NCBI GenBank assembly: GCA_964496755.1
Contig: CAZCBD010000057.1
Coordinates: 1 to 14,004 of the forward strand
Reading direction: 5' to 3'
Source of the DNA: CAZCBD01 sp964496755
GTDB lineage: Bacteria; Bacteroidota; Ignavibacteria; Ignavibacteriales; Melioribacteraceae
DNA: 14,004 nucleotides
In this document: positions 1 through 8,400 of the stretch, piece by piece
How positions within the stretch are numbered: position 1 is the stretch's first letter
Layout of the letters: the number at the start of each line of letters is the position of its first letter
Translations under genes and position numbers: made by a program
The notes under the pieces: generated by a model
The model's input: only the letters and a program-made list of their open reading frames with translations
What the model was told of the DNA's origin: nothing
Database searches by the model: none

Positions 1-666
1 TCAAAAGAGTATGATGATGATCCTGTAAAGATGGGAATGATCTGGCGTGCCGAAAACGCCAAGTGCATTCACATAGTTGACCACAATTCCGCAACAAATG
101 GAGATAAGATAAACTATTCATTGATTGAAGAAATATGTGATACGGTAATTATTCCGGTACAACTTGCCGGAGGAATTCGAAGTTATGAGGAAGCAAAATC
201 GGTAATAAAATTAGGGGTTTATAGGCTTGTTATTGGATCGATGGCTCATATTAATCCCTATCAATTTGCAAAAACGCTTGATGTTTTCGGCCCCAAACGA
301 GTTGTTGCCGCTATTGATGTATTGAATAATGAGGTTATTATAAACTCGCGCACACAAAAAACCGGCCTTGATGCTTTAATTTATGCGAAACAATTAGTTG
401 AGATGGGAATTGAACGATTAGTTGTAACAGACATTGAAAAAAACGGTAAACTTGAGGGGGCAAATTTGGAATTATCTTTAAAGATTGCTAACGAAACCGG
501 TGCTAAAGTTACACACTCGGGTGGAGTTTCTTCAAGCGAAGATATTAAAAAAATTGCAAAACATGCTGATGCCGGCGTTGACTCGGTTATAGTTGGCAGA
601 GCTCTGTACGAAAATCTGATGCCATGCCAAAAAATTTGGCGCAAAGCCGAAGACGGATTGTTTTGA
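1..666 (+). CDS. hisA: HisA-like phosphoribosyl isomerase, 5'-truncated by window edge
   Basis: The reading frame is open from base 1 and the first in-window ATG (31) is internal, because the preceding residues (YDDDPVK) match the usual HisA N-terminal region. The true start lies upstream. HisA is a cytoplasmic TIM barrel that isomerises the aminoaldose ProFAR to the aminoketose PRFAR in histidine synthesis. Visible motifs, numbered from the Met at base 31: the phosphate-binding loops QLAGGIR (44-50) and SGGVSS (163-168), then GRALYE (189-194), and AIDV with Asp96, which aligns with the second catalytic Asp (E. coli Asp129). TDIEKNG (133-139) matches the family TDIxxDG motif, with Asn for the last Asp. 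The Trp that normally follows a few residues after the second catalytic Asp (GW in E. coli) is replaced by Arg107. The family is clear; true HisA rather than a HisA-like paralogue is likely but not proven. The catalytic N-terminal Asp lies outside the window. Confidence 0.85.
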   Translation, partial: SKEYDDDPVKMGMIWRAENAKCIHIVDHNSATNGDKINYSLIEEICDTVIIPVQLAGGIRSYEEAKSVIKLGVYRLVIGSMAHINPYQFAKTLDVFGPKRVVAAIDVLNNEVIINSRTQKTGLDALIYAKQLVEMGIERLVVTDIEKNGKLEGANLELSLKIANETGAKVTHSGGVSSSEDIKKIAKHADAGVDSVIVGRALYENLMPCQKIWRKAEDGLF

Positions 667-699
667 AAGTAAGCTTATTTAATAAAAAATATACTGCAG

Positions 700-1251
700 A
701 TGAACAATAGCAATGAAAATATTGTCGATAAGAAAAAAAACACAAGCAGTTTTTGGACAAACTTTTTTAAATCACCACTTGAAAAAGAAGATCTGATTGA
801 TGTTCTTTTATCCATGCCACCTTTTGAAAAACTGAATAAAAGATATTTAAATCTTTTACTTAAAATTATTCACACAAGAACTTATCAGGAAAACGAATTT
901 ATTTTTAGGCAAGATGACCCGGGAATTGCTTTGTATATCATCAGAAAGGGTTCCGTAATTATAAAGCGCACCGAAGAAGAATCCGACGAAAGAATTTTGG
1001 CAGAATTTGAAAGAGGAGATTTCTTTGGTGATATGGCTTTGCTTGAAGGTGAATACAGATCTGCATCTGCAATTGCAAAAGAAAAAACCAAACTGGCGGT
1101 TATATTTAAACCGGATTTAGATGAATTTATAAATAAATATCCTAATCAGGGTATTTTTATTTTACGGGGGATTGCTCAAATTATAGCACTCAGATTACGA
1201 GTATTAAATAAAGAGTTCTATGATTTATACAAACAATTAAAAAAGGAGTAA
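700..1251 (+). CDS. Stand-alone cyclic nucleotide-binding domain protein
   Basis: This 183-residue cytoplasmic protein is a single cNMP-binding (CAP_ED-type) domain, about residues 38-165. The beta-roll segments include FIFRQDDPG (68-75) and GDFFGDMALL (106-115). The phosphate-binding cassette reads FGDMALL followed by R120-S121-A122. The usual Glu of FGE is Asp111, a conservative change, and the phosphate-contacting Arg is kept. Unlike CRP/FNR proteins there is no C-terminal helix-turn-helix; after the C-helix only a short polar tail remains. It therefore probably acts as a ligand-sensing subunit rather than a direct DNA-binding regulator. The first 35 residues are polar and probably disordered. 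ATG 700 is the first start after an in-frame stop at 670-672 and has no obvious Shine-Dalgarno site. It lies 33 bases after hisA and 3 bases before the UspA gene, so co-transcription is likely. Confidence 0.85.
   Translation: MNNSNENIVDKKKNTSSFWTNFFKSPLEKEDLIDVLLSMPPFEKLNKRYLNLLLKIIHTRTYQENEFIFRQDDPGIALYIIRKGSVIIKRTEEESDERILAEFERGDFFGDMALLEGEYRSASAIAKEKTKLAVIFKPDLDEFINKYPNQGIFILRGIAQIIALRLRVLNKEFYDLYKQLKKE
1244..1248 (+). promoter_or_regulatory. Ribosome binding site (AGGAG) for the UspA gene
   Basis: AGGAG lies six bases before ATG 1255 and inside the last codons of the cNMP-binding gene. This fixes the UspA start and implies translational coupling of the two genes. Confidence 0.75.
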
Positions 1252-1254
1252 AAA

Positions 1255-1728
1255 ATGGATATTATAAAAAAAATTTTAGTACCCGTGGATTTCTCCGATT
1301 TTTCAGCTAATGCTTTAAAATATGCCAATCTCTTTTCTGAAAAAATCAACGCTTCCCTATCTGTTATTTTTGTAATTGAACCGATTGTATTTCCTGCCGA
1401 TTTTAGTATGGGGCAGATTTCTTTACCTTCGGTTGATTTAGATGCCACCAAGCGAAGTAAAACCGAACTAAACGAATTTGTTACTAAAATTATTCCTGAA
1501 AATAAAAAGGTAGAATTAATTATTAAAACAGGTAAACCATTTGTAGAAATCAATGAAACAGCTTCTGAAATTGATGCCGATTTAATTATTATTGCTACTC
1601 ATGGCCATACCGGTGTTGAACATTTGCTCTTTGGCGGCACTGCCGAAAAAGTTGTTAGAAAAGCTCCATGCCCCGTTTTAAGTTTAAGAGAACCAATTAA
1701 AGGTTTTAAATACAAAACTTGCAAATAA
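1255..1728 (+). CDS. Universal stress protein, UspA family
   Basis: The 157-residue product is one complete UspA alpha/beta domain. It opens with KILVPVDFSDFS (6-17), where Asp12 is the usual nucleotide-contacting residue, and closes with the beta-strand CPVLSLRE (139-146). The ATP-binding signature GxxG-x9-G(S/T) appears as A114-T-H-G117, nine residues, then G127-G128-T129. The first Gly is Ala and Ser/Thr is displaced by one Gly, so ATP binding is probable but not certain. UspA proteins are cytoplasmic dimers that help survival under starvation, oxidative or other stress. Start ATG 1255 has a good AGGAG site. It follows the cNMP-binding gene by three bases, which suggests a second-messenger and stress pairing, although the link is inferred only from position. 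Confidence 0.93.
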   Translation: MDIIKKILVPVDFSDFSANALKYANLFSEKINASLSVIFVIEPIVFPADFSMGQISLPSVDLDATKRSKTELNEFVTKIIPENKKVELIIKTGKPFVEINETASEIDADLIIIATHGHTGVEHLLFGGTAEKVVRKAPCPVLSLREPIKGFKYKTCK

Positions 1729-1765
1729 TTTTTCTCTACTTTGAATTAGTTTTTTATATTTGAAC

Positions 1766-2647
1766 ATGAAAACTAATTCAAATATTTCTTCGAGTTCGAT
1801 TTTTACTTTATCTATTCTTGCCTGCGTTTGGGGTAGCTCATTTATATTAATTAAACAGGGATTAATTAGTTTTGACCCCTATCAGGTTGGTACACTTAGA
1901 ATTGTTTTTGCCTCTTTGGTTTTAATGCCCATTGCAATTAAAAACATTAAAATTCCAAATAAAAAAGATTGGTTTTACTTATTTATTGTCGGTGCAATCG
2001 GGAATTTAATTCCGGCATTTTTATTTTCTGTTGCAGAAACCAAATTATCCTCATCACTTACCGGAATATTAAATTCTCTAACACCAATATTTACATTATT
2101 AATAAGCTTTTTTATTTTCAAAAACAATATCAGGAAACCGCAAATAATAGGTGTAATAATCGGGTTGTTAGGCTCAATCGGGATTAGTTTTATAAATGCC
2201 GCGGGTAATTTGGGTACAATTAATTTTTATACATCGTTTGTTATTTTGGCCACAATATTTTACGGAATAAGCGTAAACACAATAAAATCAAGGTTAGCAC
2301 ATATTAACTCACTAAAACTTACATCCCTTGCCTTGTTTACCGTTGGCCCTATTTCAATTGTCTATCTGTTTACTACAAATTTTATCGACTTAATAAATTC
2401 AGATCCTGCTGCACAACTTTCGTTATTTTATATTTTTCTTCTTGGATTTGTCGGTACGGCTTTGGCACTAATATTATTTAATAAATTGATACACAATACT
2501 AATGCGGTTTTTGCCAGCTCCGTTACATATTTAATCCCAATTGTTGCAATTGTTTGGGGCTTAATTGACGGAGAAATAATTTCGATTTATCATGTTGTTG
2601 GAATGGCTATAATCATTTTGGGAGTTTATAATATCAATAAAAATTAA
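1766..2647 (+). CDS. EamA/DMT-family transporter (drug/metabolite transporter)
   Basis: This 293-residue inner-membrane protein has two EamA repeats and about ten hydrophobic segments. Typical family signatures are CVWGSSFI near residue 20, LNSLTPIFTLLIS near 102-114 ending the first repeat, and SSVTYLIPIVAIVWGLIDGE near 250-270 ending the second. Members export amino acids, nucleosides or other small metabolites, or take up small molecules. The substrate cannot be read from the sequence, although the next gene is a nucleoside phosphorylase. I chose ATG 1766; a TTG at 1760 would add two residues but has no better signal. No Shine-Dalgarno site is visible before either. The gene starts 37 bases after the UspA stop and ends 10 bases before ppnP. 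Confidence 0.92.
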   Translation: MKTNSNISSSSIFTLSILACVWGSSFILIKQGLISFDPYQVGTLRIVFASLVLMPIAIKNIKIPNKKDWFYLFIVGAIGNLIPAFLFSVAETKLSSSLTGILNSLTPIFTLLISFFIFKNNIRKPQIIGVIIGLLGSIGISFINAAGNLGTINFYTSFVILATIFYGISVNTIKSRLAHINSLKLTSLALFTVGPISIVYLFTTNFIDLINSDPAAQLSLFYIFLLGFVGTALALILFNKLIHNTNAVFASSVTYLIPIVAIVWGLIDGEIISIYHVVGMAIIILGVYNINKN

Positions 2648-2657
2648 GGGAGAACTC

Positions 2658-2939
2658 ATGCTAAAAACAAATGAATATTTTGATGGAAAAGTAATGTCTA
2701 TTGCATTCAAAAACTCGGATGGAGAAGCTACTGCCGGAGTAATGGAAAAAGGCGAATATGAATTTGCAACTTCTAAAAAAGAATACATGAATGTAACATC
2801 AGGCAAATTAACCGTTCTTTTACCAGATGCCACTGATTGGCAAACATTTGAAAAAGGACAAACATTCATTATTGAACCAAATCAAAAATTTAAGGTTAAG
2901 GTTGAAGAGCAATCATCATATGTTTGCGAATACAAATAA
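2658..2939 (+). CDS. ppnP: Pyrimidine/purine nucleoside phosphorylase PpnP (DUF1255)
   Basis: The 93-residue protein matches the whole length of E. coli YaiE/PpnP. It starts with MLKTNEYFDGKV, has a central SGKLTVLLPDATDW segment (48-61) and ends in a Tyr-containing beta strand (SSYVCEYK). It is a small cupin fold. The family phosphorolyses a broad set of nucleosides (adenosine, guanosine, uridine, thymidine and others) to free base and ribose-1-phosphate, for salvage in the cytoplasm. The start has a strong AAGGGAG site (2646-2652) that overlaps the stop of the transporter gene, with five bases of spacing. This indicates coupled expression with the transporter. It is the last gene of the plus-strand unit, followed 32 bases later by a hairpin terminator. 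Confidence 0.95.
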   Translation: MLKTNEYFDGKVMSIAFKNSDGEATAGVMEKGEYEFATSKKEYMNVTSGKLTVLLPDATDWQTFEKGQTFIIEPNQKFKVKVEEQSSYVCEYK

Positions 2940-2970
2940 TTTAGAGTACAAATATTTTTTATTTTAAAAT

Positions 2971-3007
2971 AAAATAGTTCAACCTCAAAAGAAGTTGAAC
3001 TATTTTT
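2971..3007. terminator. Bidirectional intrinsic terminator between ppnP and the M19 gene
   Basis: A 13-base-pair stem (AAAATAGTTCAAC, 2971-2983, with its complement 2994-3006) surrounds a ten-base loop. T-rich sequence follows on the plus strand and A-rich sequence precedes it, so it can end transcripts from both convergent units: ppnP from the left and the dipeptidase gene from the right. Confidence 0.88.
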
Positions 3008-3025
3008 ATATTTAGTTAATTTAGT

Positions 3026-4231
3026 TTATTGTCTTTTATTTTGAACTGCTTTAAACACTCTTAAAAAATTTCCACCCCAGATTTTTTCAATTTCTTTTTC
3101 AGAATATCCTCTTCGCAATAATTCGGCTGTAATGTTAGGCAATTCGCTTACATCTTTACAATCGGCAAGTCCGCCGCCGCCGTCAAAATCGGTTCCAATA
3201 CCAACATAATCAATTCCAACAAGTTTAACAATATGATCAATGTGGTCAACCAAATCCTTAACCGTAGCTAATGTTACGGGATATTTCTTATTAATTTCTC
3301 TGCGTTCGGCTCGCGCTTTTGCTTTATCCGCGGGAGATAAAGAGCTCCAATTAGAATATTTAGCTCTAAACTTTTTAATTGCTTCAGTTCTTTTACTAGA
3401 TTGTTTAATTTCTTTTACGTAATCGGATAAAATACACAACTGAAGCACACCACCTTTTTCAGCTAATTTAATTATCATATCATCCGAAAGATTTCTGGGA
3501 TGATTGCAAATAGCTCTTGCATCAGAATGCGAGGCAATAACAGGTGCATTAGAAAATTCCAACACATCGTAAAATGATTTATCGGATATATGTGAGACAT
3601 CTATTATCATTCCCAGTCTGTTCATTTCCTTCACTACTTTTTTCCCAAATTCCGATAAACCGTTATGCTCTTTTTCGTCGGTGGATGAATCGCAAATATC
3701 ATTGTTTTTGGTATGGCATAAAGTAATATACCGGGCACCTAGATTATAAAACTTTTTAACTAACGAAATATCTTTTGCCAAAGGATATCCGTTTTCAATT
3801 CCAATAAATACAGCTTTTTTTTGTTTTTTAAAAAGAGTCAAAGCATCTTTCGGTGTATAAGCCATTTCGGCCACAGAATTATTTGAGGCAATAACGGATT
3901 TAATTTTGTTAATTATTTTAATTGCCCTTTCAGTAGCTTTTGAATTAGCCTCCGGAGTTCTTTTGCCTTGACCTATAAAAGCTGCAAAAAACACAGCATC
4001 CAAACCCCCTTTTTCCATTCTCGGAAAATCCACTCGCGAACGGCTTTTCTCAAAACTATTTTCCTTAAACACATTGAAATCATCATCAAAAAAATTCATT
4101 GGAGTGTCTGTATGCGTATCAATACAGAATATCTTTTTTTGAAGCTTTTTTGCTTTTTCCATAAATTTGTCTTTAGTAACATTGATTGGATTAATCAGTA
4201 AAAATGATAAAATAAGAAGTGTTTTATTCAT
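3026..4231 (-). CDS. Secreted membrane-dipeptidase-type peptidase, family M19
   Basis: The 401-residue protein begins with a short hydrophobic leader (residues 3-15), so export is likely. No lipobox Cys is seen. The rest is a metallo-dependent TIM barrel of the renal dipeptidase family, which hydrolyses dipeptides including D-amino-acid and dehydro-dipeptides. All the usual metal and catalytic positions are visible: DTHTD with His40 and Asp42, GIENG with bridging Glu146, DVSH with His214, ASHSDARA with His235, and GIGTDFDGG with Asp348. A charged helical insertion sits at about 272-318. The start has a purine-rich GGGGGGAG run (4234-4241) just before ATG 4231. The gene lies 17 bases after ytxJ and is the last in its three-gene minus-strand unit. 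Confidence 0.94.
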   Translation of the reverse strand: MNKTLLILSFLLINPINVTKDKFMEKAKKLQKKIFCIDTHTDTPMNFFDDDFNVFKENSFEKSRSRVDFPRMEKGGLDAVFFAAFIGQGKRTPEANSKATERAIKIINKIKSVIASNNSVAEMAYTPKDALTLFKKQKKAVFIGIENGYPLAKDISLVKKFYNLGARYITLCHTKNNDICDSSTDEKEHNGLSEFGKKVVKEMNRLGMIIDVSHISDKSFYDVLEFSNAPVIASHSDARAICNHPRNLSDDMIIKLAEKGGVLQLCILSDYVKEIKQSSKRTEAIKKFRAKYSNWSSLSPADKAKARAERREINKKYPVTLATVKDLVDHIDHIVKLVGIDYVGIGTDFDGGGGLADCKDVSELPNITAELLRRGYSEKEIEKIWGGNFLRVFKAVQNKRQ

Positions 4232-4248
4232 TTCTCCCCCCGGAAAAA

Positions 4249-4581
4249 TTATATTTGATTGTTAAGATTAGAATCTTTTATTGCAAAATGACTATCGTTC
4301 CACTTCACTTTCAATTCTTTCGTAAGCCATATTACTTGCGGTGATTCATGTTTTATCGAAAATTCATCAGCTAAAAAAAGACTTAAAGTGCGTGAATAAA
4401 TAACGTTAACTTTAATTATTTGAATTTTTTTTTCATCCAAGTTAATTGCCCAGTTATCGAAGTTCATTTCAGCTTTTTTGCTTATTGGACAAGTAGGGCT
4501 ATATTTTAAAATGATTATTTCTTTTTTGTTAAATAAATCTTGTTTTATTTTTTCCCATTCTTGAATATTGTTTAATTCCAT
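4249..4581 (-). CDS. ytxJ: Bacillithiol-system monothiol thioredoxin-like protein YtxJ (BrxC type)
   Basis: The 110-residue cytoplasmic protein has a thioredoxin-like fold with a single active-site Cys31 in the family motif SPTCPIS (28-34). The second conserved block contains the cis-Pro loop, HESPQVIWL (78-86), followed by a WxxSHxxI-like end (WNDSHFAI). In Bacillus, YtxJ/BrxC acts as a bacilliredoxin-type protein that removes bacillithiol from proteins or responds to it. Green sulfur bacteria use N-methyl-bacillithiol, so a bacillithiol-like thiol in this organism is plausible but is an inference. Start: AAAGGA at 4587-4592, five bases before the ATG and overlapping the end of the preceding gene, which stops 12 bases upstream. 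Confidence 0.9.
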   Translation of the reverse strand: MELNNIQEWEKIKQDLFNKKEIIILKYSPTCPISKKAEMNFDNWAINLDEKKIQIIKVNVIYSRTLSLFLADEFSIKHESPQVIWLTKELKVKWNDSHFAIKDSNLNNQI

Positions 4582-4593
4582 AAAAATCCTTTC

Positions 4594-4860
4594 TTAAGAA
4601 AACATTTTGTATTGTTGCCAAAGAGCAATTGCATTTTCAAGAGGAAATCTTGCTCTAATTTTGAATGCTTCATCACGTTTATCTACCGGTGGTTCTTCTT
4701 CCCATTCCAAGTTTGAATTCAACACCATATTTTTTTTTGTGTCAACAATTGCCCAGCTTGCTTCGGCACCTGTTTTCGATTTCATTACCAAGTGGATAGG
4801 ACCTTCTAAGCCAAATCGCATAGCAGCATCAAACCATTTTGCTTTTTCTTCAATTGTCAT
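4594..4860 (-). CDS. Hypothetical protein, 88 residues
   Basis: I do not recognise the family. The product is soluble, with no membrane segment or signal peptide. It has an amphipathic N-terminal helix (about 1-18), a probable two-strand beta region (HLVMKSK and ASWAIVDT, 23-41), an acidic WEEEPP stretch near 52-57, and a C-terminal helix rich in aromatics (ALWQQYKMF, 79-87). Reality as a gene is supported by a TGGAG site (4866-4870) five bases before ATG 4860, a 12-base gap to ytxJ in the same direction, and codon use like its neighbours. It is the first gene of the ytxJ/M19 unit. A role related to thiol redox is possible only by position. Confidence 0.75.
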   Translation of the reverse strand: MTIEEKAKWFDAAMRFGLEGPIHLVMKSKTGAEASWAIVDTKKNMVLNSNLEWEEEPPVDKRDEAFKIRARFPLENAIALWQQYKMFS

Positions 4861-5035
4861 AGAAACTCCAAGATTATTAATTAAAAAACCGAAAAAAATA
4901 TTTTAAAAATTAATATTAAAAATAATGTAACAAAAATAATAAAATTAATTTTACAGATTTAAATATTTGAAGCAAATAAAAAAACAAACAAATTTATTAT
5001 CGGCTAATTTATCTTTCACTTAATAAATTTCAAGT

Positions 5036-5461
5036 TTAAAATAATTCGCCATTTAAAGTTACCACAATTTTCCGCTTACCGGCATTAAATCGGTGTTCGC
5101 ACAAGTAAATTCCTTGCCAAGTGCCCAATTTAAGCTTGCCATTGCTAATCGGAATAGTAATTTCATTTCCTAAAAGAGAAGATTTAAGATGTGCCGGCAT
5201 ATCATCTATTCCTTCAATGACATGTGTAAAGTAATTGGAATTATCCGGAATCAATTTATTCAGAAACGATTCAAAATCAAGCCTAACAGAAGGGTCGGCA
5301 TTTTCATTAATCGAAATTGAAGCCGATGTATGCATTAAAAAAATATGCGCAATTCCAACTTTATACTTTTTTATCTCAGGAATATTTTGAAGAATTTCAT
5401 TTGTAATTAAGTAAATTCCTCGTTTGCGCAACTCTAAAAAAAATTCTTTTTGAAACCACAT
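5036..5461 (-). CDS. yjbQ: YjbQ / UPF0047 family protein (secondary thiamine-phosphate synthase)
   Basis: The 141-residue protein carries the full set of family motifs: HTSASISINENADP (44-57), IDDMPAHLKSSLLG (85-98) with the conserved His91, and LGTWQGIYLCEHR (112-124). Full-length family members are about 130-145 residues and form trimers. E. coli YjbQ can provide a weak thiamine-phosphate synthase activity, but the primary role of the family is unsettled. The ATG directly abuts the TAA of the upstream PPDK-N/nucleotidyltransferase gene with no bases between and no clear Shine-Dalgarno site, so translation is probably coupled. It is the last gene of the three-gene unit, and no obvious hairpin terminator is visible after it. 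Confidence 0.93.
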   Translation of the reverse strand: MWFQKEFFLELRKRGIYLITNEILQNIPEIKKYKVGIAHIFLMHTSASISINENADPSVRLDFESFLNKLIPDNSNYFTHVIEGIDDMPAHLKSSLLGNEITIPISNGKLKLGTWQGIYLCEHRFNAGKRKIVVTLNGELF

Positions 5462-8400
5462 TTATGTTAATTCATTTTTTAATTTTAATTTTCTTGCCTC
5501 GTCGCTAACTAAATTTATTTTTTCAGCAAATTCGGTTTTCTTTTCAAAATCTTCATCCGTAATAAATTTCACATCCAATAATCCTGTTTCAGACTTGTGA
5601 CCTGTTTTTAGATAATTCATTTCACTTAAACACAAACTCCAACCTTCAATCCAATATTGGAAATCCCGTTTTTTTGCAGGGTCATTGGTAATATGCACAA
5701 TAAGATCAATATCACTTTCTGTATCTGCTGTTGCATCTTTTGTGCTTCCGAAGAGATAAACCGCTTTAATTCCAAATTCAGCGGGATTAATGGAGGCAGC
5801 TATTCTTTCGGCCATCGTTTGTCTCCATTTCCATTGATTGTTCGAAGAGGAAATTACGCTATCGGTTGTGGAAGTATTTAAATCGGCCGAATAATTATTT
5901 GAATTGGGATTAACAATTATACCCATTCCTTCATCCAAATCGGCATTTAAAAGCACTTTAAGTACATTACCACCTGAAGATTTTTTTACATCTATTACTT
6001 TAATAACCTTTTCCAGGTTTTCAAATTCGGGCAAATAAGTTTTTAATAAATTTTCAGAAAGCTCAAAAAATCTTTCGTTAAAAAATATACCTTCGTCATC
6101 AGGATATAATGGTAAATACTGAATACCCGATTCAACTAAATCTTGGAAAAAATGAGTGCCAAACGATAAATCCGGAACATAGTTGCCTTTTTTTCGGGCA
6201 ATTTCAATTAACATTGCTGTATTATTAATATCGGAATAAGTAACACTTACTCCCAATTTAATATCGCCCCTGCTACCCCATCTTCCGGGCCCCATTAAAA
6301 TAAACTGACGTTTAGGAAGCATTTTATTAATTTTACCTACTGCAATTCCAACATTTTTCATTTCTTCCAAAGTTTCCAGTTTTCCATATTCTTCAGGGTC
6401 TACGTAAACTATGAATGTAATGTTCGGAACTTTACCGTTCGAAATATATTTATCTGCCGTAAAAATAATTCTTTCTTCGGGAATGTTTTTAGGAATTGGG
6501 TCGGATTTAATTTCACTAAAATAACTTTGCGGACGGCATTGCAAGAGATAAAAATCCTTTCCATCGTGAGCAAATTCAATATCAACCGGAGACTGAATCT
6601 TTTCTTCAAGAGTAATTAATATTTCTCTAACTCTTTTTATAAAATTTGTTTTCGAAAATAAACCTTCAAAATTGCAAACCAAATGATCTTCTTTGTAGTT
6701 CGTGTTAAAATTCGGCTGGCGGAAAATAGAATCATCCAAAACAGAAAAAACACTTTCAACAGCAGGATATTGGTCGCCACATTCAGTTAAAATATTTTCA
6801 AACGGAATAGTTTCAAATTCATTGGTTTCCAAATTTATAACATCAAGTTTTTTTGGAGAATATTTAACAATTTCTTCCAAAGTAATATTAACCCTTAAAT
6901 TTGGCTGACCGGGTGCAATTAAAATCGGATAATCATCACTTAATCTGTCTACCGCTCTGGTACCCAAACCCGGAACAATTCTAACAAGGCCATCTTCTCT
7001 TTTAATTCTGGGCGACCATCTAAATTCGTTGTTACTAAAAGCAACGCCGGCAAATGCCGGTAAATAATATTTGCCTACTTTTTTACCTACAACCTGCTGA
7101 ATCATAATTCCCATTTCTTCGTGAAAATCAATTAATCCTCTTTCGGTACGATATTCAATTGGATCCGGGCCAAAAGTGGAAGCATATACTTCAGCTACGG
7201 CATCCATTAAAGCAACTAATCTTTCTTCTTTAGTGCCTTGATTAGCTAAAAAGAGTGATTTGTATTTACCCGAAAAAGCTTGTCCCAATTGGTCTTCCAT
7301 TAAACTTGAAGAACGTACAACCAATGGGTTATCGCCAAAATCATCCAAGGCTTGCGACATTCCTCTAACCATATCAGGCGGAAACTGTGAGTTTTTGAAA
7401 ATTTGAACTATGTGCGGATACTCAACTCTAACTTCATCAATATCTTTGTGCTTTTGTTCAAGAATTTCTTCCATATCGTTATAATGCATAAAATGCATTA
7501 TACCATCCGAAGCAATAAACCATGTTTTCGGGGTTTTAACATTTTTTATTAAGTCAGAATCATCTTCGCATTTTCGTAATATGTGCGAAGCCAAAAATAA
7601 TCCGGCACTTTTGCCGCCAAGCTTTCCGTGGCTTGAAAATGAAAAAATCATTTTGTGAATTAAATGATAAAAATCCGTAAGCATCACATATTCTTTTGCA
7701 ATACTAATATAATAGAGCTGGTCGGTAAAAAATCTGCGAATTAATGAAACACGTAGCCCTTTAATTGTAGCCATATCAAGCTCAAATTTTTCGGGGGCAA
7801 GGTGATAATATTTTCTGATGGCATCACTTATTTCCGATAATGAAGTATCTAAACTTTCAACGGCTTTTACCAAACCGCTTGCTTTATCATCTTGAATCCA
7901 TTTCATTAATCTGGAAAGAATTTGGTCATCCGGAATATTTTCTTCGGCTAATTTTAAAATCGCAAAAATATATTCATCATAATTATTGATTATTCTTTTT
8001 CGGGTGGGCTTATTGTCATCTTCTTTTTTGGATTTATGACTGCTATCACCTACTTTTCTATCTATACTTGAAAGTTGCATTAAACGAGCTGCACCATCAA
8101 CTCCGTTCCAAAGTAAATGATGTAAAAGTTTTCTCAATATTTTCATAAATAAATTCGGATCTGTTTTTCTTAACATTTCCAAAATTATTCGCCATTCGGG
8201 TTTTACATTTTTTTTCTTTCTTTCGATTTGTGGAGATACTTCATTGAATACATCTCTTAATCGTTTATTTAAAATAAAGTGCCCTAATCTGCTTGCAATA
8301 TTTCTAATCAGTTTTTCTTCTTGTTTCAAGAAAGGACCTATTTCTGCTTTTTTAAGTTCCTTTTTGTAATAAACAAAAATTTCTCCCAACACTTCATCAT

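Noticed and set aside
1218..1553. Minus-strand open frame opposite the UspA gene
   Set aside because: It is antisense to a clear UspA domain and has no protein-like motifs or start signals.
1740..1762. Bacteroidota-type promoter (TTTG ... TATATTTG) before the EamA gene
   Set aside because: The two elements are only 11 bases apart and the -7 element lies three bases from the ATG, so the geometry does not fit.
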